This document shows positions 7,857 through 16,043 of a stretch of 64,000 nt of DNA, piece after piece (the first letter of the stretch is position 1; each line of letters opens with the position of its first letter). Source of the DNA: Actimicrobium sp035984655 (lineage in GTDB: Bacteria > Pseudomonadota > Gammaproteobacteria > Burkholderiales > Burkholderiaceae_D); contig NZ_JAXCHT010000014.1 in assembly GCF_035984655.1 (NCBI RefSeq), positions 1 to 64,000 of the forward strand, written 5' to 3'. The notes under the pieces were generated by a model, which did no database searches, had not been told where the DNA came from, and saw nothing but the letters and a program-made list of their open reading frames with translations. A program made the position numbers and the translations under genes.

Positions 7857-8371
7857 GGGATAACCTTCCTTGATCGCCAGAGAATGTTCACTCTCACCTG
7901 AGTTCGTCCGACCGGCGTTACGGTTTCGGACACAGTCACCTCATCTCGACGGTTGCGAGCGACAAATAGAGAAGCTGGAACTGCTCAGCGCCACCATTAT
8001 TTTAAAGACCGTACGCGTGACGCGGATCGCGCGTCTGTGCGCTGCCGCACACAATCGGGTGCTGTGCTTAATTGAATACGGCGATCATTGACCTGCTAGG
8101 GGCACTACGGCACCTTAGCGCGCTGCACTGCACCAGCAAACCACATACCCGAGACATGTCCGGCACAACGAGCCTGTTCCGATTCCGATTCCGATTCCGA
8201 TTCCGAAGCGATTGCGATTGCGATTGCGATCAGGTCGCAATGCTTGATCATCTCGGCTGTCAGCGTGTCACTCGACCCCGAACTCGGACACGTTCGCGAG
8301 GTTTTTGCCGTCAACGTGAGATGGTCGGACGGAAGGTTCGACTATACTCATTCGCGTTAACCTGCGCGCAC
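7857..8371. other. Intergenic stretch between divergent cargo genes, with hexamer repeats
   Basis: About 515 bases without a supported gene separate the DUF2231 gene (minus) from the UDG gene (plus). It holds the hexanucleotide repeats at 8177-8230 and a plausible -10 box TATACT at 8343-8348 before the UDG start, with no good -35. An open frame runs through the repeats into the UDG gene, but its start has no homology support. Confidence 0.55.
8177..8230. repeat. Two adjacent hexanucleotide tandem repeats
   Basis: Five perfect copies of TTCCGA (8177-8206) are followed at once by almost four copies of GCGATT (8208-8230). The lengths are multiples of six, so copy-number change would not shift a frame. 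They lie about 140 bases upstream of the probable UDG start and may come from polymerase slippage. Confidence 0.9.
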
Positions 8372-9052
8372 ATGAGCCCCCTGAGGGACGCGGTGCCAAT
8401 CAAGTCACCACCGTCATTTGTGAAATCGCACTCAAACGAGATCGTCAAGACTTCGCCGGTCAAGCTCCACCGGACGCTGGAGGGCCTGCTCACTGCCGTG
8501 CGCGCGTGCCGCACGTGCGACGCGCATCTTCCGCTCGGGCCGCGCCCGGTCGTGCAGGCCGGTGCGGCGGCGCGAATTCTCGTCGTCGGACAAGCGCCCG
8601 GCGCAAAGGTGCATGTCAGCGGCGTACCGTGGGACGACCGGAGCGGTAAGCGCCTGCGCGATTGGATGGGCATCGATGCCGAGACTTTCTATAACAAGAC
8701 GCACATCGCGATCTTGCCGATGGGTTACTGCTACCCGGGGCGGGCTGCGAGCGGCGATCTGCCGTCACGGCGCGAATGCGCTGAATTGTGGCTGGACCGC
8801 CTGCTTGCCAAGCTGCCGCGCATCGAGCTCACCTTGCTCGTCGGCCAATATGCGCAAACCCACTTCCTGCGCGATAAAGGTCATGTATCGGTGACGGCGA
8901 CGACGCGAGGCTGGCGTGCGCACGCGCCCGGGATCATTCCGCTGCCGCATCCTTCGCCGCGCAACGTCGCCTGGTTCATGGCCAATCCCTGGTTCGATGA
9001 TGAACTACTGCCTGTGTTGCGCCGTAGCGTTCGCCAACTCGTTGCCGACTGA
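8372..9052 (+). CDS. Uracil-DNA glycosylase family protein (UDG superfamily)
   Basis: From the ATG at 8372 the product is 226 residues. It has the UDG motif 1 variant ILVVGQAPG and the motif 2 variant LPLPHPSPRN. Four cysteines (CRTC, GYCYPG, RREC) match in position those of the homologue at 16405 and could hold an iron-sulfur cluster as in family 4 enzymes. The SGVPWDDRSGKRLRDWMG segment also fits the family. A catalytic residue cannot be assigned with confidence, so base specificity is unknown. The start is uncertain; a GTG at about 8418 is an alternative. It precedes the broken DUF488 gene. Confidence 0.8.
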   Translation: MSPLRDAVPIKSPPSFVKSHSNEIVKTSPVKLHRTLEGLLTAVRACRTCDAHLPLGPRPVVQAGAAARILVVGQAPGAKVHVSGVPWDDRSGKRLRDWMGIDAETFYNKTHIAILPMGYCYPGRAASGDLPSRRECAELWLDRLLAKLPRIELTLLVGQYAQTHFLRDKGHVSVTATTRGWRAHAPGIIPLPHPSPRNVAWFMANPWFDDELLPVLRRSVRQLVAD

Positions 9053-9122
9053 GCCGCCGCGCCGTCGACGCGCTGCTCCGACCGCGGCGTTGTCGCGGGC
9101 CGTCGCTTCGCCTCAACGATCG

Positions 9123-9665
9123 TTGGACGACGATGAAAACCGCTGCAGCGTGCTGACCGTCGGCCACTCGACCCGGCCCATCGGGGCGTTCATTGAGTTG
9201 CTCGTCGCCCACGGCGTCACGCAATTGGTCGATGTTCGCACCGTGCCGCGCTCGCGCCACAACCCACAGTTCAACAAGGATGCCTTGCCGGCGCCGCTGG
9301 CCGCCGCGAACATCGGGTACGCCCACGCAAGCGGCCTCGGCGGCTTTCGGCCGACGACACCGGACTCGCCCAACGCCTCCTAGCGCAACCCGTCGTTTCG
9401 TGGTTATGCCGACTACATGCAGACGACCGATTTCGCCGCGAACCTCGCGAGTGTCATCGAGCTCGCCCGAAATGACCGCGTCGCGCTGATGTGCGCCGAA
9501 GCGGTACCCTGGCGCGGCCACCGCTCGCTGATCGCCGACGCCTTGCTCGTGCACGGAATCGCCACATGCGAGATCGTCAGTCCGAACCGCCTGCAGCCGC
9601 ACAAGCTGACTCCGTTTGCCCGCGTCCAGGGCGAGCGAATCACCTACCCGTTCGCCGAGCCGTAG
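9123..9665 (+). pseudogene. DUF488 family gene with one in-frame amber stop
   Basis: A 181-codon frame from a TTG at 9123 matches the intact DUF488 gene at 17313-17879 end to end: VLTVGHSTRP, DVRTVPRSRHNPQFN, FRGYADYMQT and CAEAVPWRGHRS. A single TAG at 9381-9383 replaces the Trp that the intact copy has after SPNAG. No frameshift is present. The family is of unknown function, with conserved Arg, His and Cys residues suggesting an enzyme. The two halves might be made separately, but loss of function is the simpler reading. Confidence 0.82.
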
Positions 9666-9778
9666 ATGGGGTCGCCGATGGCCGAACACGACGTACGCCA
9701 GCGATAGCCCGCGCTACATGGGTTCGACCGTTCAGGATCGCGTCTGCCGGGTCCGGAGAGCATCTCCTCGAACACCCA

Positions 9779-11494
9779 TCAGATCGGCACCCGGTAGCCG
9801 TAGAACTCGTGATCCTCGTTGTAGCCGCCCTCGCCCGCTCCCAGATCGGCATAGTCGTGCACGAGCTCGATGGCTGCGATCCACTTGACCATCTTGAAGC
9901 CGACCTCGTTCTCGCAGCGCAGGCGCAGCGGCGCGCCGTGCAGCACGCTGACAGGTGCGCCATTCATCTCGTAGGCGAGGATCGTCAGCGCGTGGCGCAT
10001 GTTGGCCAGGCTGTGGGTGTCGTAGTAGCGGCCGCCGTCGCCACCGTCGGCGAGCGAGTAGAGCACAACATAGCGTGCCTCGGCCGTCGGCTTGACGAGG
10101 TCGAGGATGTCGCGCACTGGCACGCCGCCCCACTTGGCGACGCCCGACCAGCCCTGGATGCAGAAGTGCGTCGTGATCTGCTCCTGCTTTGGCATCGCCT
10201 TCAGCTCGGCGAGCGATAGCTCGACCGGGTTCTCGACCAGGCCGCCGACCCGGAGCCGGTAGCCGGCAAAGTCGGTTGCGACGAGCGCATCGAACTCGGC
10301 CGACTTCGGCATCGTGCCGTTGGGCCAGAAGTGAGGCGAGATGTCTTGCTCGGTGAGTTGGCTCTTCGCGTCCCACGACTGGGTCGCCGCACCGAACGGC
10401 CGGCTCATGAATTCACCGATTCTTTGCACCAGTCGCGCATGGCGCAAGGTGAACGGCGAGGCCCACCACCAAGCGACTGCCACCAGCAAAATGGCCGGGA
10501 CGAAGATCGCAAAGCCACTCCAGGAGTTGTCGTGCACCCCCGCCCACATCATGTTGAGGTTGACGCGAGCGTCGGTAACGAAGACGAGCGTCACATGGGC
10601 CAGGATGAAGAGCAAGAACCACCAGAGCGCGATGAAATGGATCGAGCGGGCCTTTTGCCGGTTCAGCACCCGGCCGAACCAGCCGAGCCGGTTCGAGATC
10701 GCCGGGCTTTGCATCAAGCCGGTGATGATCGATGTAGGCGCGGCAATAAAGACGGTGATGAAGTAGGCAAGCTGCTGCATGCCGTTGTAGCGCGTCCAGC
10801 TCTCGTCGACAGGAAACGTGAGCGAGAGGTATTGCAGCGCCGTCGAGACGGCGTTCGGAAAGACGTCCCATGTCGTCGGGACGATGCGCAGCCACTGGCC
10901 GGTGGCGAACAGAAGAACGTAGTAGACAATGCCGTTGATCATCCAAAGTAGCGTCACCGAGAAGTGCCACCAGCGCGCCAAGCCGATCGAGTGGCGGATG
11001 CCAGGAATACCGAGCCAGGAAGGCAAGGTGACCGAGTCGTCCTTCGCCGTCCAGATCCGGCCGGTCGGCACTGCGGTCTGGAAGCGAAACCATTCGGTCC
11101 CGGGCGTGCAGTCGCGCTTCCAGTAGAGCCGCGGATGGTCGGCAAGAATCTGCACTCCGGCACGGATGATGAAGGCCATGAAAAACAGGTTGAGGAAATG
11201 CAGCAATCTCAACCAGCCTGGGAACCCGGTCGTGACCGGCAGCGCGGAGGTCGGAATGCCTGGGTAGCGCATCAGGAATTCCTGCACAACCGGGACTTGT
11301 CGCAAAGCTTGAGATACGGCCACGCCGATCACGAGCAGCACGAAAATCAGCGGCAAAGCCCAGAGGACATTGACCCAATGCCGGCCGAACCGAACCTTCG
11401 GCACGACGCCGGCCTGCGGCGGCAGCCAATGGTTCAAACGGACGCGGTCGTCGGCGGCGCTGAGCGCTCCCTCAAGAGGATCATGCGTGCTCAC
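9779..11494 (-). CDS. Cytochrome b561-like/sulfite-oxidase-type molybdopterin oxidoreductase fusion
   Basis: The 571-residue protein joins two known modules. Residues 35-375 hold about six membrane helices with histidines suited to haem b (LLHFLNLFFM, RWWHFSVTLLW, SIHFIALWWFLLFILAHV), as in di-haem cytochrome b subunits. Residues 400-571 form an oxidoreductase molybdopterin-binding domain of the SUOX/YedY type, with the Mo-ligand cysteine in THFCIQGWSG and the later GAPLRLRCENEVGFKMVKWI. No Tat signal is visible, so topology is unclear. It overlaps the upstream quinoprotein gene by 4 bases and probably takes its electrons to the quinone pool. Substrate unknown. Confidence 0.85.
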   Translation of the reverse strand: MSTHDPLEGALSAADDRVRLNHWLPPQAGVVPKVRFGRHWVNVLWALPLIFVLLVIGVAVSQALRQVPVVQEFLMRYPGIPTSALPVTTGFPGWLRLLHFLNLFFMAFIIRAGVQILADHPRLYWKRDCTPGTEWFRFQTAVPTGRIWTAKDDSVTLPSWLGIPGIRHSIGLARWWHFSVTLLWMINGIVYYVLLFATGQWLRIVPTTWDVFPNAVSTALQYLSLTFPVDESWTRYNGMQQLAYFITVFIAAPTSIITGLMQSPAISNRLGWFGRVLNRQKARSIHFIALWWFLLFILAHVTLVFVTDARVNLNMMWAGVHDNSWSGFAIFVPAILLVAVAWWWASPFTLRHARLVQRIGEFMSRPFGAATQSWDAKSQLTEQDISPHFWPNGTMPKSAEFDALVATDFAGYRLRVGGLVENPVELSLAELKAMPKQEQITTHFCIQGWSGVAKWGGVPVRDILDLVKPTAEARYVVLYSLADGGDGGRYYDTHSLANMRHALTILAYEMNGAPVSVLHGAPLRLRCENEVGFKMVKWIAAIELVHDYADLGAGEGGYNEDHEFYGYRVPI

Positions 11495-13287
11495 TGACGA
11501 GCGCCCCCGAGCCCCAGAATGACGATTTTCCCGGTCACAACTTCAGTCGGCCAAAGAATGGAAGTGAAGCCTACTGCGACCGCGACCTTCTGGTCGCCGT
11601 TCGCAGTGTAGGTGATGACTCCCCCGCCGATCGCGCCGCCAATTTTCTGCCCCCATAGCCGTTGGCCAGTGGCGGCATTCAGCGCATAAAAATTTCCGCC
11701 CATGTCGCCGAAGAAGACGAGCCCTCCAGCGGTGGGGGTCATGCCACTCAGGATCGGGTAATTCGACTTCAGCCGCCACTTCCACACGCCGGTGTCAGCG
11801 TCGACTGCGTAGACCCATCCCGCCCACTGCCCGAACGAGTCGGGTTTGCCATAGGTGTCATAAGGATTGTGCGTCGCCATTGCGGACCATGGCTGGCCGG
11901 GGGTCACCTTCTGAATCTCTTCGTCCTTCTGCAGCGTCACCGTGGCGCACCAATCGACTTCTCCGATCAGGATGAGATTGGTCGCCGGGTCGTAGGCGGG
12001 ACCATTCCATTCCGCTCCGCCCACCGTGCCCGGGCAGAAACGGACGGGCTTCCCGACCGCAAAAGTTGCGTCCACGTTCTCGACGCGAGTAACCGGCGTG
12101 CGGTACAGCAGAGCATTGGTGGCCAGATCAAAGCCATAGAGGTGGCCATCTTTGGGTGCGACCGACAGCAGTCTCTTGCCACCTCGAGTACGTATCAAGG
12201 CAGGCGCGGTGGATACGTCCCAGTCGTGCCAGTCCTTGGGTACGAGCTTGAAATGGTTCTTATAGGCTCCGGATTTGGCATCGAGGACGACGACCGAGCC
12301 GGAATACAGATTCCCGCCCTCGCGCGGACCGCTTGCGAAGTCGGGCGCGGGATTACCGCCAGGGATGTACAACTCCCCAGTGGTCGGGTCTAGCGTGTAG
12401 GAGGTCCACGTAGCTCCACCGGTGATTGGAATGCCCGAGGCGTTTCGCCAAGTTGTCAGTTCGAGCGGCGTCGCGCCTTGCGGACCGCGGGTCAGGTCGC
12501 CCTCCGTCTTCGGGACCAGATAGAACTCCCAGACAATCTTGCCGGTCTTCGCCTCGAGCGCATACATGCGCCCTTTCACGCCCTTGTTGTCTCCGCCGGC
12601 ATTGCCGATGAAGACCAGTCCGTTCCACGCGATCGGCGCGGCAGGTGTCGACTCGCCGAGCTTCGGGTTCGCGATGGTCGTTTCCCAGACCCGTTTGCCG
12701 GTCTTGAAGTCGTACGCCAGCACCCGCCCGTCCTCGGTGCCGCGAAACAGCAGGCCGTCCAGGTAGGCGGCGCCGCGGTTGACCGCCAAGACGCTGGCCG
12801 GAATGTAATCCTCGTGCGTCCGCCAGTTCTCGCGGCAGGTCGCAGGATCCAGCGAGAAAATGTCGTGTTCCGTGGTTCCGATCATGGAACCATTGACAAC
12901 GATCAAGCCGGGTTCGAAGGCGGTGTATTGCCGGGTATCATAGGTGCAGAGAACGTCTAGCCGGCCAATGTTGGCCGTGGTGAGCTGATTGAGCGGCGAG
13001 TTGCGTTCCGACGTGAGCGTTTTGTTGTAACTCGGCCAGTCATCGGCGCTTACCGCCGGCAGGGACGCCGCTGTCGACGCATTCATCTGGACCTCTGCAC
13101 TCGTCGACGCCGCCGCCTCTTCTGTAGTCGTTGTGCCAGTCGGAGCGTTCAACGTCCGCACGAAATTGATCGCCATGCCGGCCAGCGGCACTGCTTTGTC
13201 CCAATACGCGTAGATCACGCCGGCTGCGCTCGCGCTGACGATGAGCAGGACGCCAGCAGCAAGGATGATCTTGTTCTTGAGTTCCAC
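11491..13287 (-). CDS. PQQ-dependent dehydrogenase-type quinoprotein, membrane anchored
   Basis: The 598-residue product has an N-terminal membrane anchor (about residues 8-29), a Thr/Ala-rich linker, and an eight-bladed beta-propeller with tryptophan-docking repeats such as TGKRVWETT, TGKIVWEFY and TGVWKWRL. The PKDWHDWDVSTAPAL segment matches the region of the catalytic Asp in PQQ alcohol dehydrogenases. The vicinal Cys-Cys disulfide of classical methanol dehydrogenases is not seen. No PQQ synthesis genes lie in the window. It overlaps the molybdopterin/cytochrome b gene (ATGA), so the two products probably act together in the periplasm. Confidence 0.85.
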   Translation of the reverse strand: MELKNKIILAAGVLLIVSASAAGVIYAYWDKAVPLAGMAINFVRTLNAPTGTTTTEEAAASTSAEVQMNASTAASLPAVSADDWPSYNKTLTSERNSPLNQLTTANIGRLDVLCTYDTRQYTAFEPGLIVVNGSMIGTTEHDIFSLDPATCRENWRTHEDYIPASVLAVNRGAAYLDGLLFRGTEDGRVLAYDFKTGKRVWETTIANPKLGESTPAAPIAWNGLVFIGNAGGDNKGVKGRMYALEAKTGKIVWEFYLVPKTEGDLTRGPQGATPLELTTWRNASGIPITGGATWTSYTLDPTTGELYIPGGNPAPDFASGPREGGNLYSGSVVVLDAKSGAYKNHFKLVPKDWHDWDVSTAPALIRTRGGKRLLSVAPKDGHLYGFDLATNALLYRTPVTRVENVDATFAVGKPVRFCPGTVGGAEWNGPAYDPATNLILIGEVDWCATVTLQKDEEIQKVTPGQPWSAMATHNPYDTYGKPDSFGQWAGWVYAVDADTGVWKWRLKSNYPILSGMTPTAGGLVFFGDMGGNFYALNAATGQRLWGQKIGGAIGGGVITYTANGDQKVAVAVGFTSILWPTEVVTGKIVILGLGGARQ

Positions 13288-13846
13288 AGGTTTTCCTTCG
13301 CGTCTCAGAGACTACCTGGCCGGGCCAGGAGCATCCGTCAGGCTATGCCTCCGACCATCACTGTGCACCCGCAGGGCCCGCGCCGTCTGTTCGGTAACGC
13401 ACTATTGATCTTTCGCTAAATCATGACCGCTGACGATGTATTGCGTTGTACAGCGGCCAAGGTCGCTACGCGTCACCGTCAGTCGGTTTGTCTGCATGTG
13501 CCACGCGCGCCGCAGAGCACCGAGCAACTGCCCTCACACGTCCGAACTCGCTACGACATCGAATGTCGCAGATCCTTTCGCGCAAAGGCACCCGCTCTGC
13601 TCGAACCGTCGAACCATTAAACGATCAGCGCTGAACGTAAATATTCATCGCTGTACTCCCCTCTTAGCCGACTTTCGCCGGAGCAGGTTTGCTCATACTC
13701 ACGGCGCCCCCAAACTTGTGATGCTTAAAACGGTGCCGTTTCGGTGCCGCTTCGAACCGTAACGATCGGCCGATCCTGATTCGCGTGTACCGCGCTGACG
13801 GCCCATTGAAATGGACTGAATCGAGAAATCACAAGAGGGGTAGCGC
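13288..13846. other. Intergenic stretch with no supported gene
   Basis: About 560 bases. Short overlapping frames exist here but none has a recognisable product or good start. The last 80 or so bases before the traG fragment may be ICE backbone, since traG keeps its AGAGGGG ribosome binding site. Confidence 0.5.
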
Positions 13847-13936
13847 ATGGTGCCGACCGGCGTGCTGATTGGCCAGATCACAATGGTTTTCGCCACCACT
13901 TTGCTGGGGCTATGGAGTGCCACCCAGTGGACTAAG
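13847..13936 (+). pseudogene. traG: traG/virD4 coupling protein, 5' fragment
   Basis: From the ATG at 13847, with AGAGGGG upstream, the peptide reads as the first membrane helix of ICE TraG proteins: LIGQITMVFATTLLGLWSAT followed by QWT. The full protein has more than 600 residues and carries the VirD4 ATPase domain; here homology stops after about 30 residues at the IS3 scar. TraG normally lies upstream of the trb genes, so its place downstream of the cargo shows rearrangement. Confidence 0.65.
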
Positions 13937-13971
13937 CTTTCCTCGATATTTCGTCTGCCATCAGATGATTT

Positions 13972-14125
13972 TTATGCTGCCAGCTTTTCCTGATTTTGAT
14001 CACCCCTCCAGCGATGGAGATACTGGATCGGTGATTGATAGCCGAGCGTTGAGTGCTGGCGGATTCGGTTATAAAAGACTGCGATATATTCAAAGCTCGC
14101 GGCCCTCATTTCAGCATGGGTAGCG
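13972..14125 (-). pseudogene. IS3-family transposase, C-terminal remnant
   Basis: The minus strand encodes YATHAEMRAASFEYIAVFYN followed by RIRQHSTLGYQSPIQYL, the conserved end of IS3-type ORFB (DDE) transposases after the catalytic Glu. Only about 50 residues remain, so it is dead. It lies between the traG fragment and the truncated end of the DUF3330 gene and marks a deletion scar. The IS end after the stop codon is not clearly defined. Confidence 0.85.
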
Positions 14126-14528
14126 TAGTGCATGCCGTGGGTGTAGTCACCGTAGTTGCGACATGTTGACTTGATTTGCTCGCAACAGCGCAAGAAAAAT
14201 TGATCGCTATTGGATCGCTGGCAGGGAACGATTCCGTCAACGCTTCATCAAGGGCTGCGTCCAAATGTTTTAATTTCAGTTCGTTGGCCGTGTCATTCTC
14301 GCTCGTGTCAGTCAGCGTTAGATTTAAAGTCGGTGCATCAGCCTTCGAAGACGGGAGTTCAGGTATCTCTGCCTGTGCTGCCCACTTCGCATAACATTGC
14401 AACCCACAGAAGTAGGCTACATAATCAACCGCCTCGGCCACCTTTGCTTCGGACAGCGGCACCTCCTTTCGGCATTGTGCGCATGGAATTGTTGTCATAT
14501 TGGCATCTTTTTTGTTCTGTGACATCAT
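14106..14528 (-). CDS. DUF3330 zinc-ribbon-like protein, C-terminus altered
   Basis: About 140 residues. The N-terminal part has a Cys pair and a second Cys pair (IPCAQCRKEVP and YFCGLQCYAKW), the mark of DUF3330 and a likely metal site. A second segment, LDAALDEALTESFPASDPIA, is a motif common in small stress-related bacterial proteins. The last 25 or so residues have no family resemblance and run into the IS3 remnant, so the natural end was probably lost. I chose the ATG at 14528 (GGAG just upstream); 14525 and 14498 are alternatives. It is the last gene of the sdhCDB/fdxA operon. Confidence 0.7.
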   Translation of the reverse strand: MMSQNKKDANMTTIPCAQCRKEVPLSEAKVAEAVDYVAYFCGLQCYAKWAAQAEIPELPSSKADAPTLNLTLTDTSENDTANELKLKHLDAALDEALTESFPASDPIAINFSCAVASKSSQHVATTVTTPTACTTLPMLK

Positions 14529-14596
14529 GTTTCTCCAGTAGCGATGGAGCCATAGCGTCCTTACGTATGGGCTGGTTGCAAGCAATGAACAATCCG

Positions 14597-14920
14597 TTAG
14601 CGCATCAACAGGTAGTATTTATCCTTGATCTTGGCCCACTCGTCCGAATCGGGCGGAGCAGCCTTCCTCTTAATGATCGGTTTCCAGCTGCGTGCTAGTT
14701 CGAGGTTGAGCGCAATAAAACGCGTCTGATCTTGTGGGACGTCATCTTCTGCAAAAATCGCGTCAACCGGGCATTCCACAACGCACAACATGCAATTGAT
14801 GCAATCATCCGGTTCGATTGCCAGGAAATTCGTCCCCTCGCGGAATGCATCAGTCGGGCAAACGTCTACGCAATGCGTGTATTTGCATTTGATGCAGCTT
14901 TCGGTCACGACGAATGTCAT
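14597..14920 (-). CDS. fdxA: Seven-iron ferredoxin FdxA
   Basis: The 107-residue product starts TFVVTESCIKCKYTHCVDVC, the hallmark of FdxA with a [3Fe-4S] and a [4Fe-4S] cluster. A second cluster motif follows, CINCMLCVVECP. It is a small soluble electron carrier. The ATG at 14920 is preferred over 14944 from family alignment. It lies about 50 bases after sdhB and could take electrons from the reductase at 5471 or from the incomplete SDH complex. This is probably an extra copy; the host should have its own. Confidence 0.92.
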   Translation of the reverse strand: MTFVVTESCIKCKYTHCVDVCPTDAFREGTNFLAIEPDDCINCMLCVVECPVDAIFAEDDVPQDQTRFIALNLELARSWKPIIKRKAAPPDSDEWAKIKDKYYLLMR

Positions 14921-14972
14921 GCAATTTCTTTCAATGTCACCCATCGGTGGTCACGAATTGCAGTTGCGTTCG

Positions 14973-15668
14973 TCATAGCGAGTTCTTGACCATCGTCAAC
15001 CGGATTTGCTCGATTGCCCGTGATGGCGCGAGCCCCTTGGGACACACTTCGGTGCAGTTCATGATCGTACGGCAGCGAAATAGCCGATAAACATCGTTCA
15101 AGTCGTCGAGACGTTCCTGCGTGGCCCGATCCCGACTGTCAACGATGAAGCGTTCGGCCTGCAGCAGGCCGGCTGGCCCGACGAATTTGTCTGGGTTCCA
15201 CCATGATGACGGACATTGACTGGTACAGCATCCGCACAAGATGCACTCATAAAGACCATCGAGCTTATCGCGTTCCTGCGGCGACTGCAGGCGCTCCTTT
15301 TCTGGAGGAGGTTCATCGTTGATCAGATAAGGCTTGATGGAGTGATACTGTTTGAAGAACTGGGTCATGTCCACCACCAGGTCGCGGATCACCGGAAAGC
15401 TCGGCAAGGGGCGTAACACCACGGGCTCCTTGAGATCCCATACCCGGGTGACGCATGCTAGTCCGTTGCGACCATTGATATTGATTGCGTCAGAACCGCA
15501 GACTCCTTCACGACATGATTTTCTGATGGTCAGCGAATCATCTTGCATCTTGATGCGCAGAATAACGTCCAGCAACATCCGGTCGGTTGCTTCCAACTCA
15601 ATTTCATAGTCCTGCATGTACGGCTTTTTATCTTGTTCCGGATTGAAGCGAAAAATTGAAAATTTCAT
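14973..15668 (-). CDS. sdhB: Succinate dehydrogenase iron-sulfur subunit SdhB
   Basis: The 231-residue product is full length, with the [2Fe-2S] motif CREGVCGSDA, the [4Fe-4S] motif CILCGCCTSQCP and the [3Fe-4S] motif CRTIMNCTEVCPKGL. SdhB carries electrons from the FAD of SdhA to quinone bound at SdhCD. The ATG at 15668 has GGGAG upstream. Only 36 bases separate it from sdhD, where sdhA normally sits, so no flavoprotein subunit is encoded here. It would need SdhA from elsewhere in the genome. Confidence 0.93.
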   Translation of the reverse strand: MKFSIFRFNPEQDKKPYMQDYEIELEATDRMLLDVILRIKMQDDSLTIRKSCREGVCGSDAININGRNGLACVTRVWDLKEPVVLRPLPSFPVIRDLVVDMTQFFKQYHSIKPYLINDEPPPEKERLQSPQERDKLDGLYECILCGCCTSQCPSSWWNPDKFVGPAGLLQAERFIVDSRDRATQERLDDLNDVYRLFRCRTIMNCTEVCPKGLAPSRAIEQIRLTMVKNSL

Positions 15669-15704
15669 TGTGTCTCCCAATTCCTTATGTATTTGAAATG
15701 CAGG

Positions 15705-16043
15705 TCAGCTGTTCGCCTGCCACAAGATGCGAATCACCCATGCGCCAAGTCCGATCAGACCGAGCGCCAGCACCGCCAGAGTTCCAACGCGAACGGCAAG
15801 CGGTTTGACGTAGTCGAGAATGACATCGCGCAGGCCGACCCACATGTGCGCCAACAAAGCAGCGCAGAAAACGAACGCGGCGATGCTGATCACTGGGCTC
15901 ACGATCCAGGCATGCCAAGCTAGATACGATGAAGGCCGGTCAAACAGAAAATGTGCTAGCAGAAACACGAGGAACATCAGCATGTAGACTGCGGTCACGC
16001 GCTGCACCAGCCACGCGCGCAGGCCGGAAACGGCCCGTCTCAA
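15705..16043 (-). CDS. sdhD: Succinate dehydrogenase membrane anchor SdhD
   Basis: The 112-residue product has three membrane helices. It includes GLRAWLVQRVTAVYM near the N-terminus (quinone-site region) and the haem-ligand histidine in LAHMWVGLRDVILDY. The most likely start is a TTG at 16043 that overlaps the sdhC stop (TTGA), with AGGAG upstream. SdhC and SdhD together bind haem b and quinone. The gene is followed by sdhB without sdhA. Confidence 0.88.
   Translation of the reverse strand: MRRAVSGLRAWLVQRVTAVYMLMFLVFLLAHFLFDRPSSYLAWHAWIVSPVISIAAFVFCAALLAHMWVGLRDVILDYVKPLAVRVGTLAVLALGLIGLGAWVIRILWQANS

Noticed and set aside
8177..8230. Possible CRISPR-like repeat
   Set aside because: The units are only 6 bases, adjoining, with no spacers.
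8072..8371. N-terminal extension of the UDG gene through the hexamer repeats
   Set aside because: The intact homologue starts near the conserved region, and the extension is repeat-derived and lacks homology. A start near 8372 or 8418 is more likely.
13423..13762. Several short frames between the quinoprotein gene and the traG fragment
   Set aside because: They overlap one another in different frames, have no family resemblance and no good ribosome binding site.
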